From assembly GCA_035556135.1 (NCBI GenBank), contig DATMFO010000003.1, positions 620,001 through 684,000 on the forward strand: 64,000 bases of DNA, read 5' to 3'. The position numbers and the translations under genes are program-made. The notes under the pieces were generated by a model that saw nothing but the letters and a program-made list of their open reading frames with translations, ran no database searches and was not told the origin of the DNA. This document shows, in pieces, positions 39,101 through 45,789 of this stretch (position 1 is the first letter of the stretch; each line of letters starts with the position of its first letter). The stretch is from ZC4RG30 sp035556135 (lineage in GTDB: Bacteria > Pseudomonadota > Gammaproteobacteria > Steroidobacterales > Steroidobacteraceae).

Positions 39101-40557
39101 CCTCACGCACGTGGGAACAGGACGAGGCCATCCGTGAGCTGCTGCGGGGGCGCATGCAGGCCGTGGGTCCCACCACTGCGCAAGCACTCGACAGCCTGCT
39201 GGCCTTGCCTGAGGGCAGCGCACTGGCTGGGCTGATGGCGCTGGAGAATGAAGGCTTCGTGATGCGCGGGCACTTCTCCGATCCGCCACCTGCGGCTGAA
39301 TCCGCCGCCGGTACCAGCCTGGAATGGTGCGAGCGGCGCCTGCTGGCGCGCATCAGCCGCAACACCATCCGTTCGCTGCGCGCCCAGGTGCAACCGGTAG
39401 CCAGTGCAGACTTCATGCGCTTCCTGCTCGAGTGGCAGGGCATCACACGCGAACCGAAAGGTGAAGGCCCGCAGAGTCTGGCTGCCGCGCTCGAACAGCT
39501 GGAGGGCTTCGAGATACCGGCCATCGCCTGGGAACGCGATGTGCTGCCGGCGCGGCTCAAGGCCTACGACCCGGCCTGGCTGGACACGCTGTGTCTCTCC
39601 GGACGCGTGCTCTGGGCAAGGCTGGATGCGCCGCGCGGCACCGTGGCCGGCCCGGTGAGAACCACCCCCATCGCCCTGCTCACGCGCGCAGACTTCCCGC
39701 TCTGGCGAAGCCTTTCGCAACAGCAACGCGGCGACCTGCAGCTGACTTCCACTGCCGCGGAAATGGTCTCGCAACTGGCGGCGCGCGGAGCTTCCTTCTT
39801 CGACGAAATCCAGCGTGGCAGCGGCCTGCTGTCCGCGCAAGCCGAGAATGCCCTGGGTGAACTGGTGGCGGCAGGCCTGGTCAGCGCGGACAGCTTTGGC
39901 GGCCTGCGCGCATTGCTGCTGCCGGTGAAGACGCGGCACCGGCTGGCGGCACGCGGTCGTCGTGTGGCGCTGCATGGACTGGAGGAAGCCGGCCGATGGA
40001 GCCTGCTGCGTCCATTGTCGGCAGATGGCAAACCCTTGCCCGCCGCGCCCGACAGCCATGATCCGCTGCATGCAGCGGAGCAGGTGGAGCAGGTGGTGTG
40101 GCGCCTGCTGCAACGCTACGGCGTAGTGTTCCGGCGACTGCTGGCCCGTGAGGCACCCTGGCTGCCACCCTGGCACGCGTTGCTTCGTACGCTGCGAAGA
40201 CTGGAAGCCCAGGGTCATGTGCGGGGCGGCCGCTTCGTGGCCGGTGCGACCGGCGAGCAGTACGCCCTGCCCGATGCAGTGGCGGCATTGCGTGCGGTCC
40301 GCCAGCGCCCCCCGGATGGCGCGCTGGTTTCCCTCAGTGCCGCGGACCCCCTGAACCTGCTGGGCATCGTGACACCGGGCGTGCGGCTTGCGGCTGTGCC
40401 GGGCAACCGTTTCGTGCTGCGCGACGGAGTGCCGATCGCGGTGCACGCCGCAGGAGCGATCGAATTGCTGGTGGAAGTGGCATTGCCGGAACAATGGGCC
40501 GTGCGCAGCGCACTGCTGCGCCGGACCGCTGCAGCCGCCCAGGCCCGCAGCGCCTGA
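36187..40557 (+). CDS. lhr: Lhr-like DEAD/H helicase
   Basis: 1456 residues from the GTG at 36187 (E. coli Lhr 1538). Superfamily 2 helicase for DNA/RNA repair. Walker A APTGSGKT (~39-46), motif Ib SPLKALSNDI, DEIH box VDEIHAVA (~166), helicase motif SATQKP, and the second RecA domain with QRVGRANH. The Lhr-specific winged-helix and beta-barrel core follow to ~870, and a long C-terminal extension completes the protein. It is a full-length form, not the short Lhr-Core. The DNA glycosylase downstream fits a repair unit, as lhr and nei are also neighbours in Mycobacterium tuberculosis. Confidence 0.93.
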   Translation: MSLDFFHPAVARWFTGTFGAPTPAQAEAWPVIAGGGHALIAAPTGSGKTLAAFLAAIDSLVRQAADGTLEPGVQVVYVSPLKALSNDIHRNLEQPLAGCIAELEKSGIVGTAIRSQVRTGDTPQAERTAMLRSPPHILVTTPESLYLLLTSESGRKLLAPARTVIVDEIHAVAATKRGAHLALSLERLADLGAGSLQRIGLSATQKPIAEVAQFLVGTDRQCSIIDSGHVRSRDIALVLPDSPLDAVMATEVWENLYDKLALLVQEHRTTLIFANTRRMVERVTRHLSERLGAEIVAAHHGSLAKELRLDAEQRLKAGGLRALVATASLELGIDIGDVDLVCQLGSPRAISTFLQRVGRANHAVQGVPRGRLFPLSRDELVECTALLDAVRAGELDRLQIPDAPLDVLCQQIVAEVASGERGESELHALLRRAWPYRNLSEATYREVLQMLSDGIATRRGRQSAYLHRDAVNGRLRARRGARLTAITCGGAIPQNADYQVVLEPQGSPVGTLNEDFAVESNAGDIFQLGNTSYRILRVEAGKVRVEDAAGQPPTIPFWLGEAPARSDELSTAVSQLRNEVDAALPSMDAITIDACIQRIRDNHQLGATAARQLVEYLATAKAALGRLPTRGRLVIERFFDEAGGMQLVVHSPFGARVNRAFGLALRKRFCQSFNFELQAAATEDAIVLSLGETHSFALEEVVKYLHSNTVEGVLIQAVLDAPLFTTRWRWNATISLAVKTSRGGRKTPPPLLRMAAEDLVSVIFPDQLACLENIAGPREIPEHPLVRQTLHDCLHEAMDIDGLIALLGGIEQGRIEVLVRDLPQPSMLAMEILNARPYAYLDDAPLEERRTQAVAARRWLDPESAAEYGRLDPQAIDELREEAWPEPATPDELHDALMLLGAVPETEGRGGGPVPRADWHSMFIALRDARRATRLAAGDKVFWVAAEMLPQARAAWPDARIEPSIAVPPDYASRTWEQDEAIRELLRGRMQAVGPTTAQALDSLLALPEGSALAGLMALENEGFVMRGHFSDPPPAAESAAGTSLEWCERRLLARISRNTIRSLRAQVQPVASADFMRFLLEWQGITREPKGEGPQSLAAALEQLEGFEIPAIAWERDVLPARLKAYDPAWLDTLCLSGRVLWARLDAPRGTVAGPVRTTPIALLTRADFPLWRSLSQQQRGDLQLTSTAAEMVSQLAARGASFFDEIQRGSGLLSAQAENALGELVAAGLVSADSFGGLRALLLPVKTRHRLAARGRRVALHGLEEAGRWSLLRPLSADGKPLPAAPDSHDPLHAAEQVEQVVWRLLQRYGVVFRRLLAREAPWLPPWHALLRTLRRLEAQGHVRGGRFVAGATGEQYALPDAVAALRAVRQRPPDGALVSLSAADPLNLLGIVTPGVRLAAVPGNRFVLRDGVPIAVHAAGAIELLVEVALPEQWAVRSALLRRTAAAAQARSA

Positions 40558-40636
40558 GACAACGTAGGCGCCCTCTGCCATCTGCAGGGGACTGCCGCCG
40601 CTACACGCCGCGATTCCGGTCCGCGGCAATGGCTGC

Positions 40637-41398
40637 ATGCCCGAAGGCCCCTCCATAGTCATGCTCCGCGAGGAACTCGCCCGCTTCAGGGGCAAGAAGA
40701 TCCTGTCCGCCACCGGCAATGCCCGCATCGACATGGCCCGCATCGCCGGCCAGAAAGTCGTCGCGTTCCGCAGCTGGGGAAAGCACTTCCTCGTCGAATT
40801 GCCGCGCATCAGCGTGCGGGTGCATCTCCTGATGTTCGGCAGCTGGACGGTGGATGAGCGCAAGGACCGCGAGCCGCGGCTGCAGCTGGGTTTCCGCCAG
40901 GGCGAGGTGAATTTCTACAGCTGCGCCATACGCACCATCGAAGAGCCACTCGACGAAGTCTACGACTGGAGCGCGGATGTGATGTCCGATGCGTGGGATG
41001 CCGCAGCAGCCCGGCGCAAGCTGAGGGCCATGCCCGACACCCTCATCTGCGACGCCCTGCTTGACCAGACTGTCTTCTCCGGCGTGGGCAACATCATCAA
41101 GAATGAGGTGCTGTACCGCGTGAAGCTGCACCCGCTGTCCACGGTGGGTGCATTGCCAGCGCCGAAGCTGCGTGCCATGGTCGAGGAAGCCAGGAAGTAC
41201 AGCTTTGAATTCCTCGCATGGCGCCGGGCCCATGTCTTGCGCAAGCACTGGCTGGTACACAACAAGGGAACCTGTCCGTCCTGCGAGGGCAAGCTGACGC
41301 GTGCATGGCTCGGCGTGACCGATCGCCGCAGCTTCTACTGCGAGCGCTGCCAGAAGCTGTACCCGAAAAAGGCCAGGGCGAAGAAGAAGCGCCGGTGA
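40637..41398 (+). CDS. nei: Endonuclease VIII-type DNA glycosylase (Fpg/Nei family)
   Basis: 253 residues. The N terminus is MPEGPS, with the Pro2 nucleophile and Glu3 acid of the Fpg/Nei family. A conserved lysine is in SWGKHFLVEL, the H2TH region reads DQTVFSGVGNIIKNEVL, and the C-terminal zinc finger has CPSC and CERC pairs with the Arg of DRRSFYC. The tail is strongly basic. The sequence style is Nei rather than Fpg. It removes oxidised bases from DNA. It starts 79 nt after lhr. Confidence 0.93.
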   Translation: MPEGPSIVMLREELARFRGKKILSATGNARIDMARIAGQKVVAFRSWGKHFLVELPRISVRVHLLMFGSWTVDERKDREPRLQLGFRQGEVNFYSCAIRTIEEPLDEVYDWSADVMSDAWDAAAARRKLRAMPDTLICDALLDQTVFSGVGNIIKNEVLYRVKLHPLSTVGALPAPKLRAMVEEARKYSFEFLAWRRAHVLRKHWLVHNKGTCPSCEGKLTRAWLGVTDRRSFYCERCQKLYPKKARAKKKRR

Positions 41399-41402
41399 AA
41401 AC

Positions 41403-41714
41403 ATGCACCTGATCCAGATATTCCTCCCGCTGCGCGACAACGCCGGACGCCCGATAGCCCGGGCACACTTCGACGAGCTGGCAAGGGAACTGGGCGACCG
41501 GTTCGGCGGACTTACCAGCTATGCAAGGGCCCCGGCCACCGGTCTCTGGAAGAAGAGCCGGAACGCGCCGCGGCAGCGCGACCAGATCGTGATCTACGAG
41601 GTGATGGCGCGGCGGCTGGAAGCCGCCTGGTGGAAACAGCTGCGCCGCCGCCTGGAGAAGACCTTCGGGCAGCAGCAGGTACTGATCCGCAGCCTGGTCA
41701 TCCGGCAGCTCTGA
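41403..41714 (+). CDS. Conserved small protein of unknown function
   Basis: 103 residues, 4 nt after nei. It begins MHLIQIFLPLRDNAGRPI and contains FGGLTSYARAPATGLWK, a pattern I recall in proteins annotated as hypothetical in Bradyrhizobium and other proteobacteria. The alternating strand/helix pattern suggests a ferredoxin-like fold; there are no catalytic residues that I can name, no signal peptide and no cysteine. Translation is probably coupled to nei. It converges on the AraC gene after 9 nt. Confidence 0.75.
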   Translation: MHLIQIFLPLRDNAGRPIARAHFDELARELGDRFGGLTSYARAPATGLWKKSRNAPRQRDQIVIYEVMARRLEAAWWKQLRRRLEKTFGQQQVLIRSLVIRQL

Positions 41715-41723
41715 TGGCTGTCA

Positions 41724-42635
41724 TCAAAGACGCGACGCGGCCCTTTCCGGCCCCCTGCCCCGGAAGGCGCGCGGCGATGCACCGGCCAGCCGCGAGAAGA
41801 AACGTGTGAAGTAGGCCGGATCCTCGAAACCCAGCGCGTAGGCGATCTCGCTCACCGGATTGCTGGTGTAGTGCAGCTGGCGCTTGGCCTCCAGCAGGAT
41901 GCGCGCATGGATGAGCTGTATCGGTGACTGGCCCGTGGACGACAGGCAAACGCTGCGCAGCCGCGACTCGGACACGTGCAGTGCCTGCGCATAGTCCGCC
42001 ACCGCCAGGTCCTCGCGGAAGTGCCGCTCCACCAGTTCGTTGAAGCGCGCCATCAACTGGCGCCGCTGTCCCACCACCGGATCAGCCGGGTTGGGCAGGC
42101 CGCTGTTCAACCGCAGCAGGTTGCCAAGCAGCACCTCCAGCCAGCCATGCAGAGCCAGCCCGTCGCCTGCATCCGGCCGGGCGAACTCGCGCGCCAGCAT
42201 TCGCACGCTCTGGGAAAGGTCCGTGCCCCGGAGCGTGCCCGTCGGCGTTTCCAGCACCAAAGGCTGGGCAAATAGTCCAGTGACGCCGGCCTCGCGTTCG
42301 GCAAGGCTGCGCAACAGCACGTCTGACACGGAAATGACATGGCCGCGGGTGCCCGGCTCGAATTCGAAGCCATGCACCGTGCCGGACGGCATCAGCACGA
42401 TGGCCGGCGGCCGGAACTGCGATCGCCTGCCATCGGCAAGCACCACACCCCTGCCCCGCAGCACGAAGATCACCTGGTGCAGGCCATGGTGAAGGTGCGG
42501 TTCGATCTTCCAGTGGTGGCCCGCGCTGCGCGCCTCGATGGTCTCGATGTGCAGCATCGGGCCCGCGATGCGTCGTGCGGCCTCGCCATAGAGCAGATAG
42601 GCGGGAATCCTGCGCCCGCCGCGCTTCTGGTCCAT
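41724..42635 (-). CDS. pobR: AraC/XylS-family regulator, probable PobR
   Basis: 303 residues. N-terminal cupin-type sensor (~25-110; HHGLHQVIFVLRGRG) and C-terminal AraC double helix-turn-helix (~205-295; DLAVADYAQALHVSESRLR and PVSEIAYALGFEDPAYFTRFF). It diverges from pobA with 117 bp between the genes, the arrangement of the AraC-type PobR of pseudomonads, which activates pobA in the presence of 4-hydroxybenzoate. The name rests on family plus context. Confidence 0.85.
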   Translation of the reverse strand: MDQKRGGRRIPAYLLYGEAARRIAGPMLHIETIEARSAGHHWKIEPHLHHGLHQVIFVLRGRGVVLADGRRSQFRPPAIVLMPSGTVHGFEFEPGTRGHVISVSDVLLRSLAEREAGVTGLFAQPLVLETPTGTLRGTDLSQSVRMLAREFARPDAGDGLALHGWLEVLLGNLLRLNSGLPNPADPVVGQRRQLMARFNELVERHFREDLAVADYAQALHVSESRLRSVCLSSTGQSPIQLIHARILLEAKRQLHYTSNPVSEIAYALGFEDPAYFTRFFSRLAGASPRAFRGRGPERAASRL

Positions 42636-42668
42636 CCGTCATGTTAGGAACACCCCGTTGGAAAAGTC

Positions 42669-42688
42669 CAATTCCCGGAGTGGAATTG
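42669..42688. promoter_or_regulatory. 20 bp inverted repeat in the pobR-pobA intergenic region
   Basis: CAATTCC, six bases, GGAATTG: perfect 7 bp half-sites in the middle of the divergent gap, 65 bp before the pobA ATG. Position and symmetry fit an operator or activator site. AraC-family proteins usually bind direct repeats, so another regulator could use it. Confidence 0.5.
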
Positions 42689-42752
42689 CCAAGCCCGCGC
42701 ACCGTGGCGGACGCACAATACAGGCCAGTTGACTTGAAGGATGCTGGAAGTG

Positions 42753-43970
42753 ATGCGAACACAGGTTGCAATCATTGGTGCGGGCCCTTCCGGCCTGCTG
42801 CTGGGCCAGCTGCTGCACAGGGCGGGAATCGACGCCGTGGTGATCGAGCGGCAGAGCGGTGAGTACGTGCTGGGACGCATCCGGGCCGGCATCCTCGAGC
42901 AGGTCACAGCCGACCTGCTGGATGAAGCAGGCGTTGGCGCGCGCATGCACGCCGAGGGGCTCCCCCACGACGGCTTCGAACTGCTGCTGGCCGGCCAGCG
43001 CCACCGCATCAACCTCCATGAACTCACCGGCGGCTCCCGCGTGCTGGTCTATGGGCAGACCGAACTCACGCGCGACCTGATGGACGCGCGCGCCGGTGCC
43101 GGGCTGACCACCGTCTACGAGGCTCAGGATGTGGCGATCGGCGGATTCGACGGCGGAAAGCCCTTCGTCACCTGGCGCAAGGACGGCAAGGAACACCGGC
43201 TCGACTGCGAATTCATCGCCGGCTGCGATGGTTACCACGGCGTGTGCCGGGCCAGCGTGCCGAAGTCCTCCATCCGCGAGTTCGAGAAGGTCTATCCCTT
43301 CGGCTGGCTGGGCCTGCTGTCCGACACGCCACCGGTCAGCGAGGAGCTCATCTACATCAACAGCGAGCGCGGCTTCGCCCTGTGTTCCATGCGCAGCCGC
43401 ACCCGCAGCCGCTACTACCTGCAGGTGCCGCTCACCGACAAGGTGGAGGCCTGGTCCGACGACGCCTTCTGGGCCGAACTCCGGCTGCGTCTGGACGAGC
43501 GTGGCCGCGAAGCGCTGGTGACAGGCCCCTCGCTGGAGAAGAGCATCGCTCCGCTGCGCAGCTTCGTGGTGGAGCCCCTGCGCTTCGGCCGGCTGTTCCT
43601 GGCCGGCGACGCGGGCCACATCGTGCCTCCCACCGGCGCCAAGGGTCTGAACCTCGCTGCCACCGACGTGAAATACCTCTCCACTGCCTTCATCGAATAC
43701 TTCAGTGAACGCAGTGCCGCCGGCATCGACCACTATTCCGAACGCTGCCTGCGCCGCATCTGGCGGGCCGAGCGCTTCTCCTGGTGGTTCACCAACCTGA
43801 TGCACAAGTTCCCCGAAGACGGCGCCCTGGCCGAACGGCTGCGGCATGCCGAAGTGGATTACCTGTTGAATTCGGAGTCGGGCCTGCGCACCATCGCCGA
43901 GAACTACGTCGGGCTGTCACTCGACTTTGGATCGCGCGGCCCCGCGCTGGCAGGCAAAGGGTCCCATTAG
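42753..43970 (+). CDS. pobA: 4-Hydroxybenzoate 3-monooxygenase
   Basis: FAD- and NADPH-dependent hydroxylation of 4-hydroxybenzoate to protocatechuate. From the ATG at 42753 the protein is 405 residues beginning MRTQVAIIGAGPSG, which matches the start of characterised PobA (about 394 residues) better than the ATG at 42741. GAGPSGLLLG dinucleotide fold, DG motif in GCDGYHGVCR and GD motif in LAGDAGHIVPPTGAKGLN are intact. The substrate-binding RSRYYLQVP region is also present. Protocatechuate ring-cleavage genes are not in the window. The 3' end is 15 nt before an NTF2-like lipoprotein gene. Confidence 0.96.
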   Translation: MRTQVAIIGAGPSGLLLGQLLHRAGIDAVVIERQSGEYVLGRIRAGILEQVTADLLDEAGVGARMHAEGLPHDGFELLLAGQRHRINLHELTGGSRVLVYGQTELTRDLMDARAGAGLTTVYEAQDVAIGGFDGGKPFVTWRKDGKEHRLDCEFIAGCDGYHGVCRASVPKSSIREFEKVYPFGWLGLLSDTPPVSEELIYINSERGFALCSMRSRTRSRYYLQVPLTDKVEAWSDDAFWAELRLRLDERGREALVTGPSLEKSIAPLRSFVVEPLRFGRLFLAGDAGHIVPPTGAKGLNLAATDVKYLSTAFIEYFSERSAAGIDHYSERCLRRIWRAERFSWWFTNLMHKFPEDGALAERLRHAEVDYLLNSESGLRTIAENYVGLSLDFGSRGPALAGKGSH

Positions 43971-43985
43971 CTCAAGGAGAGACCC

Positions 43986-44687
43986 GTGAAGGGCATGCAG
44001 GGAAGGATGCTTGACAAGCCTCGTGCAGCGATTGCACTGGCCGTGCTGGTGGTGGTGGGAGGCTGCAGCAGCAGCGACAACACCCGGCTTGCCGAACTGG
44101 AAGCCGAGGTTGCCACATTGCGCGCCAGCGCCAACCGTGCCGGCGACTACATCGACATCCTCAACCTGCAGTCCATCTACGGCTACTACGTGGACAAGTC
44201 GCAGTGGGACCAGGCGGCCGACCTGTTCTCAAGGGATGCCACGCTCGAGATCGCCGGTCGCGGGCTCTTCAAGGGCCAGGACCGCATCCGCGAATACCTG
44301 CATGAGCTCGGGCCGCTGGAATACGGCAAGCTGTTCAACCACACCCAGCTGCAGCCGGTGGTGCATGTCGCCGACGATGGCGCCAGCGCCAGGGCCCGTT
44401 GGCGCTCCTTCATGATGGTGGGACACCTCGGCAAGGAAGCCCGCTGGGGCGACGCCATCTACGAGAACGAGTACGTGAAGGAAGACGGCACGTGGAAGAT
44501 CAGCAAGCTGCATTCCTACATCACCTTCTACGTGGAGTATGACCGCGGCTGGAACAAGGGCGCGGTGGAACTGCCGAAGCACCTGGAGACGCTGGAGCCG
44601 GACGCCGAGGCCACCGTGAAGTACGGTGCCTTCCCCGAGGTGTTCATCCCTCCGTATCACTACAAGAACCCAGTGTCGGGGAAATAG
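43986..44687 (+). CDS. SnoaL/NTF2-like lipoprotein
   Basis: 233 residues from GTG 43986, chosen because AAGGAG lies 7 nt upstream. The signal peptide has a VGGC lipobox (~27). A short coiled stretch (NTRLAELEAEVATLRA) is followed by an NTF2/SnoaL-like domain (~55-180; IYGYYVDKSQWDQAADLFSRDA is the usual opening) and a Pro-rich end. The SnoaL fold includes small-molecule isomerases, cyclases and hydratases. It is likely in one transcript with pobA and the next gene; function unknown. Confidence 0.8.
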   Translation: MKGMQGRMLDKPRAAIALAVLVVVGGCSSSDNTRLAELEAEVATLRASANRAGDYIDILNLQSIYGYYVDKSQWDQAADLFSRDATLEIAGRGLFKGQDRIREYLHELGPLEYGKLFNHTQLQPVVHVADDGASARARWRSFMMVGHLGKEARWGDAIYENEYVKEDGTWKISKLHSYITFYVEYDRGWNKGAVELPKHLETLEPDAEATVKYGAFPEVFIPPYHYKNPVSGK

Positions 44688-45671
44688 ATGAAATCCCCCG
44701 CGCCTTCCGCCCTCGCCTGCCTGCTGGTTGTACTGGCCGGATGCCAGGCGCAACAGGATGAGTCACGCGCCGCGGCAGCCGGCGCCACTCCCGCCGGGAC
44801 GGCAACCTCGACCTGCGAACGCGCCTGCCTGTACGGCGTTCTCGATGGCTATCTGAAGGCATTGGTGGCGCGCGATCCGCAGCAGGTGCGCTGGGCAGCA
44901 AAGGTGCGCCACACCGAAAACAATGTGGAACTGCGCCCCGGCGATGGACTGTGGGGCACCATCACCGCACTCGACAGCTACGAGATGCGCTTTGCCGATC
45001 CGAAGACTGGCGGCGTTGCGATATTCGGCGTGGTGGAAGAGACCACCACCCGCTCACCCTATGCACTGCGCCTGAAGGTGGTCGAGGGTTCGGTTGCTGA
45101 AGTCGAGACCATCGTGGTGCGCAAGGACGACGCCGGCATTCCCTTCGTCACCGCTGACATCAAGCCCCTGCCGGTGTGGGATGAGGTCATCCCGGCCGGG
45201 CAACGCACGCCACGCCAGCAGATGATCGATGCTGCCAACGGCTACTTCGAGACCCTGCAGCGCAATGACGGCGCGCTGCATGTGCAGTTCACCGACGACT
45301 GCAACCGGCGCGAGGATGGTTTCATCTCCACCAACGTGCCCAATCCCGACCTCGATCCGCTGTGGAAGCTTGGCTGCGCCGACCAGTTCCGCATGGGGCA
45401 GTACCTGTACGACGACCGCTTGCGCGACCGCCGTTTCCCCATGGTGGACGAGGAACGCGGCATCGTGCTGGGCGCGGGCTTCATCGATCACGAGGGCCGG
45501 ATCGGCGACTTCAAGCTCACTGACGGCAGCATGCGCAGTTCCATCTTCCGCCGGCCGCACAGCTTCGTGCTGCTGGAGGCGTTCAAGATCAGGGACGGCA
45601 AGATCGCGCAGGTGGAGGCGTCGTTCATCACCGTGCCTTACAACATGCCCTCCCCGTGGACGGCACCGTAA
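44688..45671 (+). CDS. Predicted lipoprotein, NTF2-like/DUF8021-type
   Basis: 327 residues, starting on the base after the previous stop. Signal peptide with VLAGC lipobox at ~19. Two related halves are visible: CLYGVLDGYLKALVARDPQQV (~48) and IDAANGYFETLQRNDGA (~183), each the start of an NTF2-like cone, so it looks like a tandem NTF2-like protein. I recall similar proteins in sphingomonads placed in DUF8021. Four cysteines after the lipobox could form disulfides. No catalytic assignment is made. It is followed by a hairpin and a new promoter. Confidence 0.75.
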   Translation: MKSPAPSALACLLVVLAGCQAQQDESRAAAAGATPAGTATSTCERACLYGVLDGYLKALVARDPQQVRWAAKVRHTENNVELRPGDGLWGTITALDSYEMRFADPKTGGVAIFGVVEETTTRSPYALRLKVVEGSVAEVETIVVRKDDAGIPFVTADIKPLPVWDEVIPAGQRTPRQQMIDAANGYFETLQRNDGALHVQFTDDCNRREDGFISTNVPNPDLDPLWKLGCADQFRMGQYLYDDRLRDRRFPMVDEERGIVLGAGFIDHEGRIGDFKLTDGSMRSSIFRRPHSFVLLEAFKIRDGKIAQVEASFITVPYNMPSPWTAP

Positions 45672-45683
45672 GCAAGCGCTTGC
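45672..45683. promoter_or_regulatory. Perfect 12 bp palindrome, LacI-family operator-like
   Basis: GCAAGCGCTTGC, directly after the previous stop codon. AAGCGCTT with a central CG is the core of many LacI/GalR-family operators. It lies about 75-85 bp upstream of the predicted receptor transcription start. No LacI-type gene is in the window. Confidence 0.45.
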
Positions 45684-45721
45684 ATCCGGCAGGCCCGGTG
45701 GATATCACCCCGGTACCCGCC

Positions 45722-45751
45722 TTGCCGCCGCTCAGGCGGCAGAATTAGTAT
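45722..45751 (+). promoter_or_regulatory. Promoter of the TonB-dependent receptor
   Basis: TTGCCG (45722-45727), 18 bp, TAGTAT (45746-45751). Start would be near 45758, giving a ~32 nt leader that contains the AGGGGG ribosome site about 7 nt before the ATG at 45790. The spacer contains a small hairpin. Confidence 0.5.
45723..45741 (+). terminator. Hairpin between the lipoprotein gene and the TonB receptor gene
   Basis: TGCCGCC, loop GCTCA, GGCGGCA: seven perfect G+C-rich pairs followed by GAATT. There is no run of T, so it could be a weak terminator or just overlap the promoter that uses the same bases. Confidence 0.35.
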
Positions 45752-45789
45752 GCATTTCAACTCAAACAAGTGCCACCAGGGGGCAAAGC

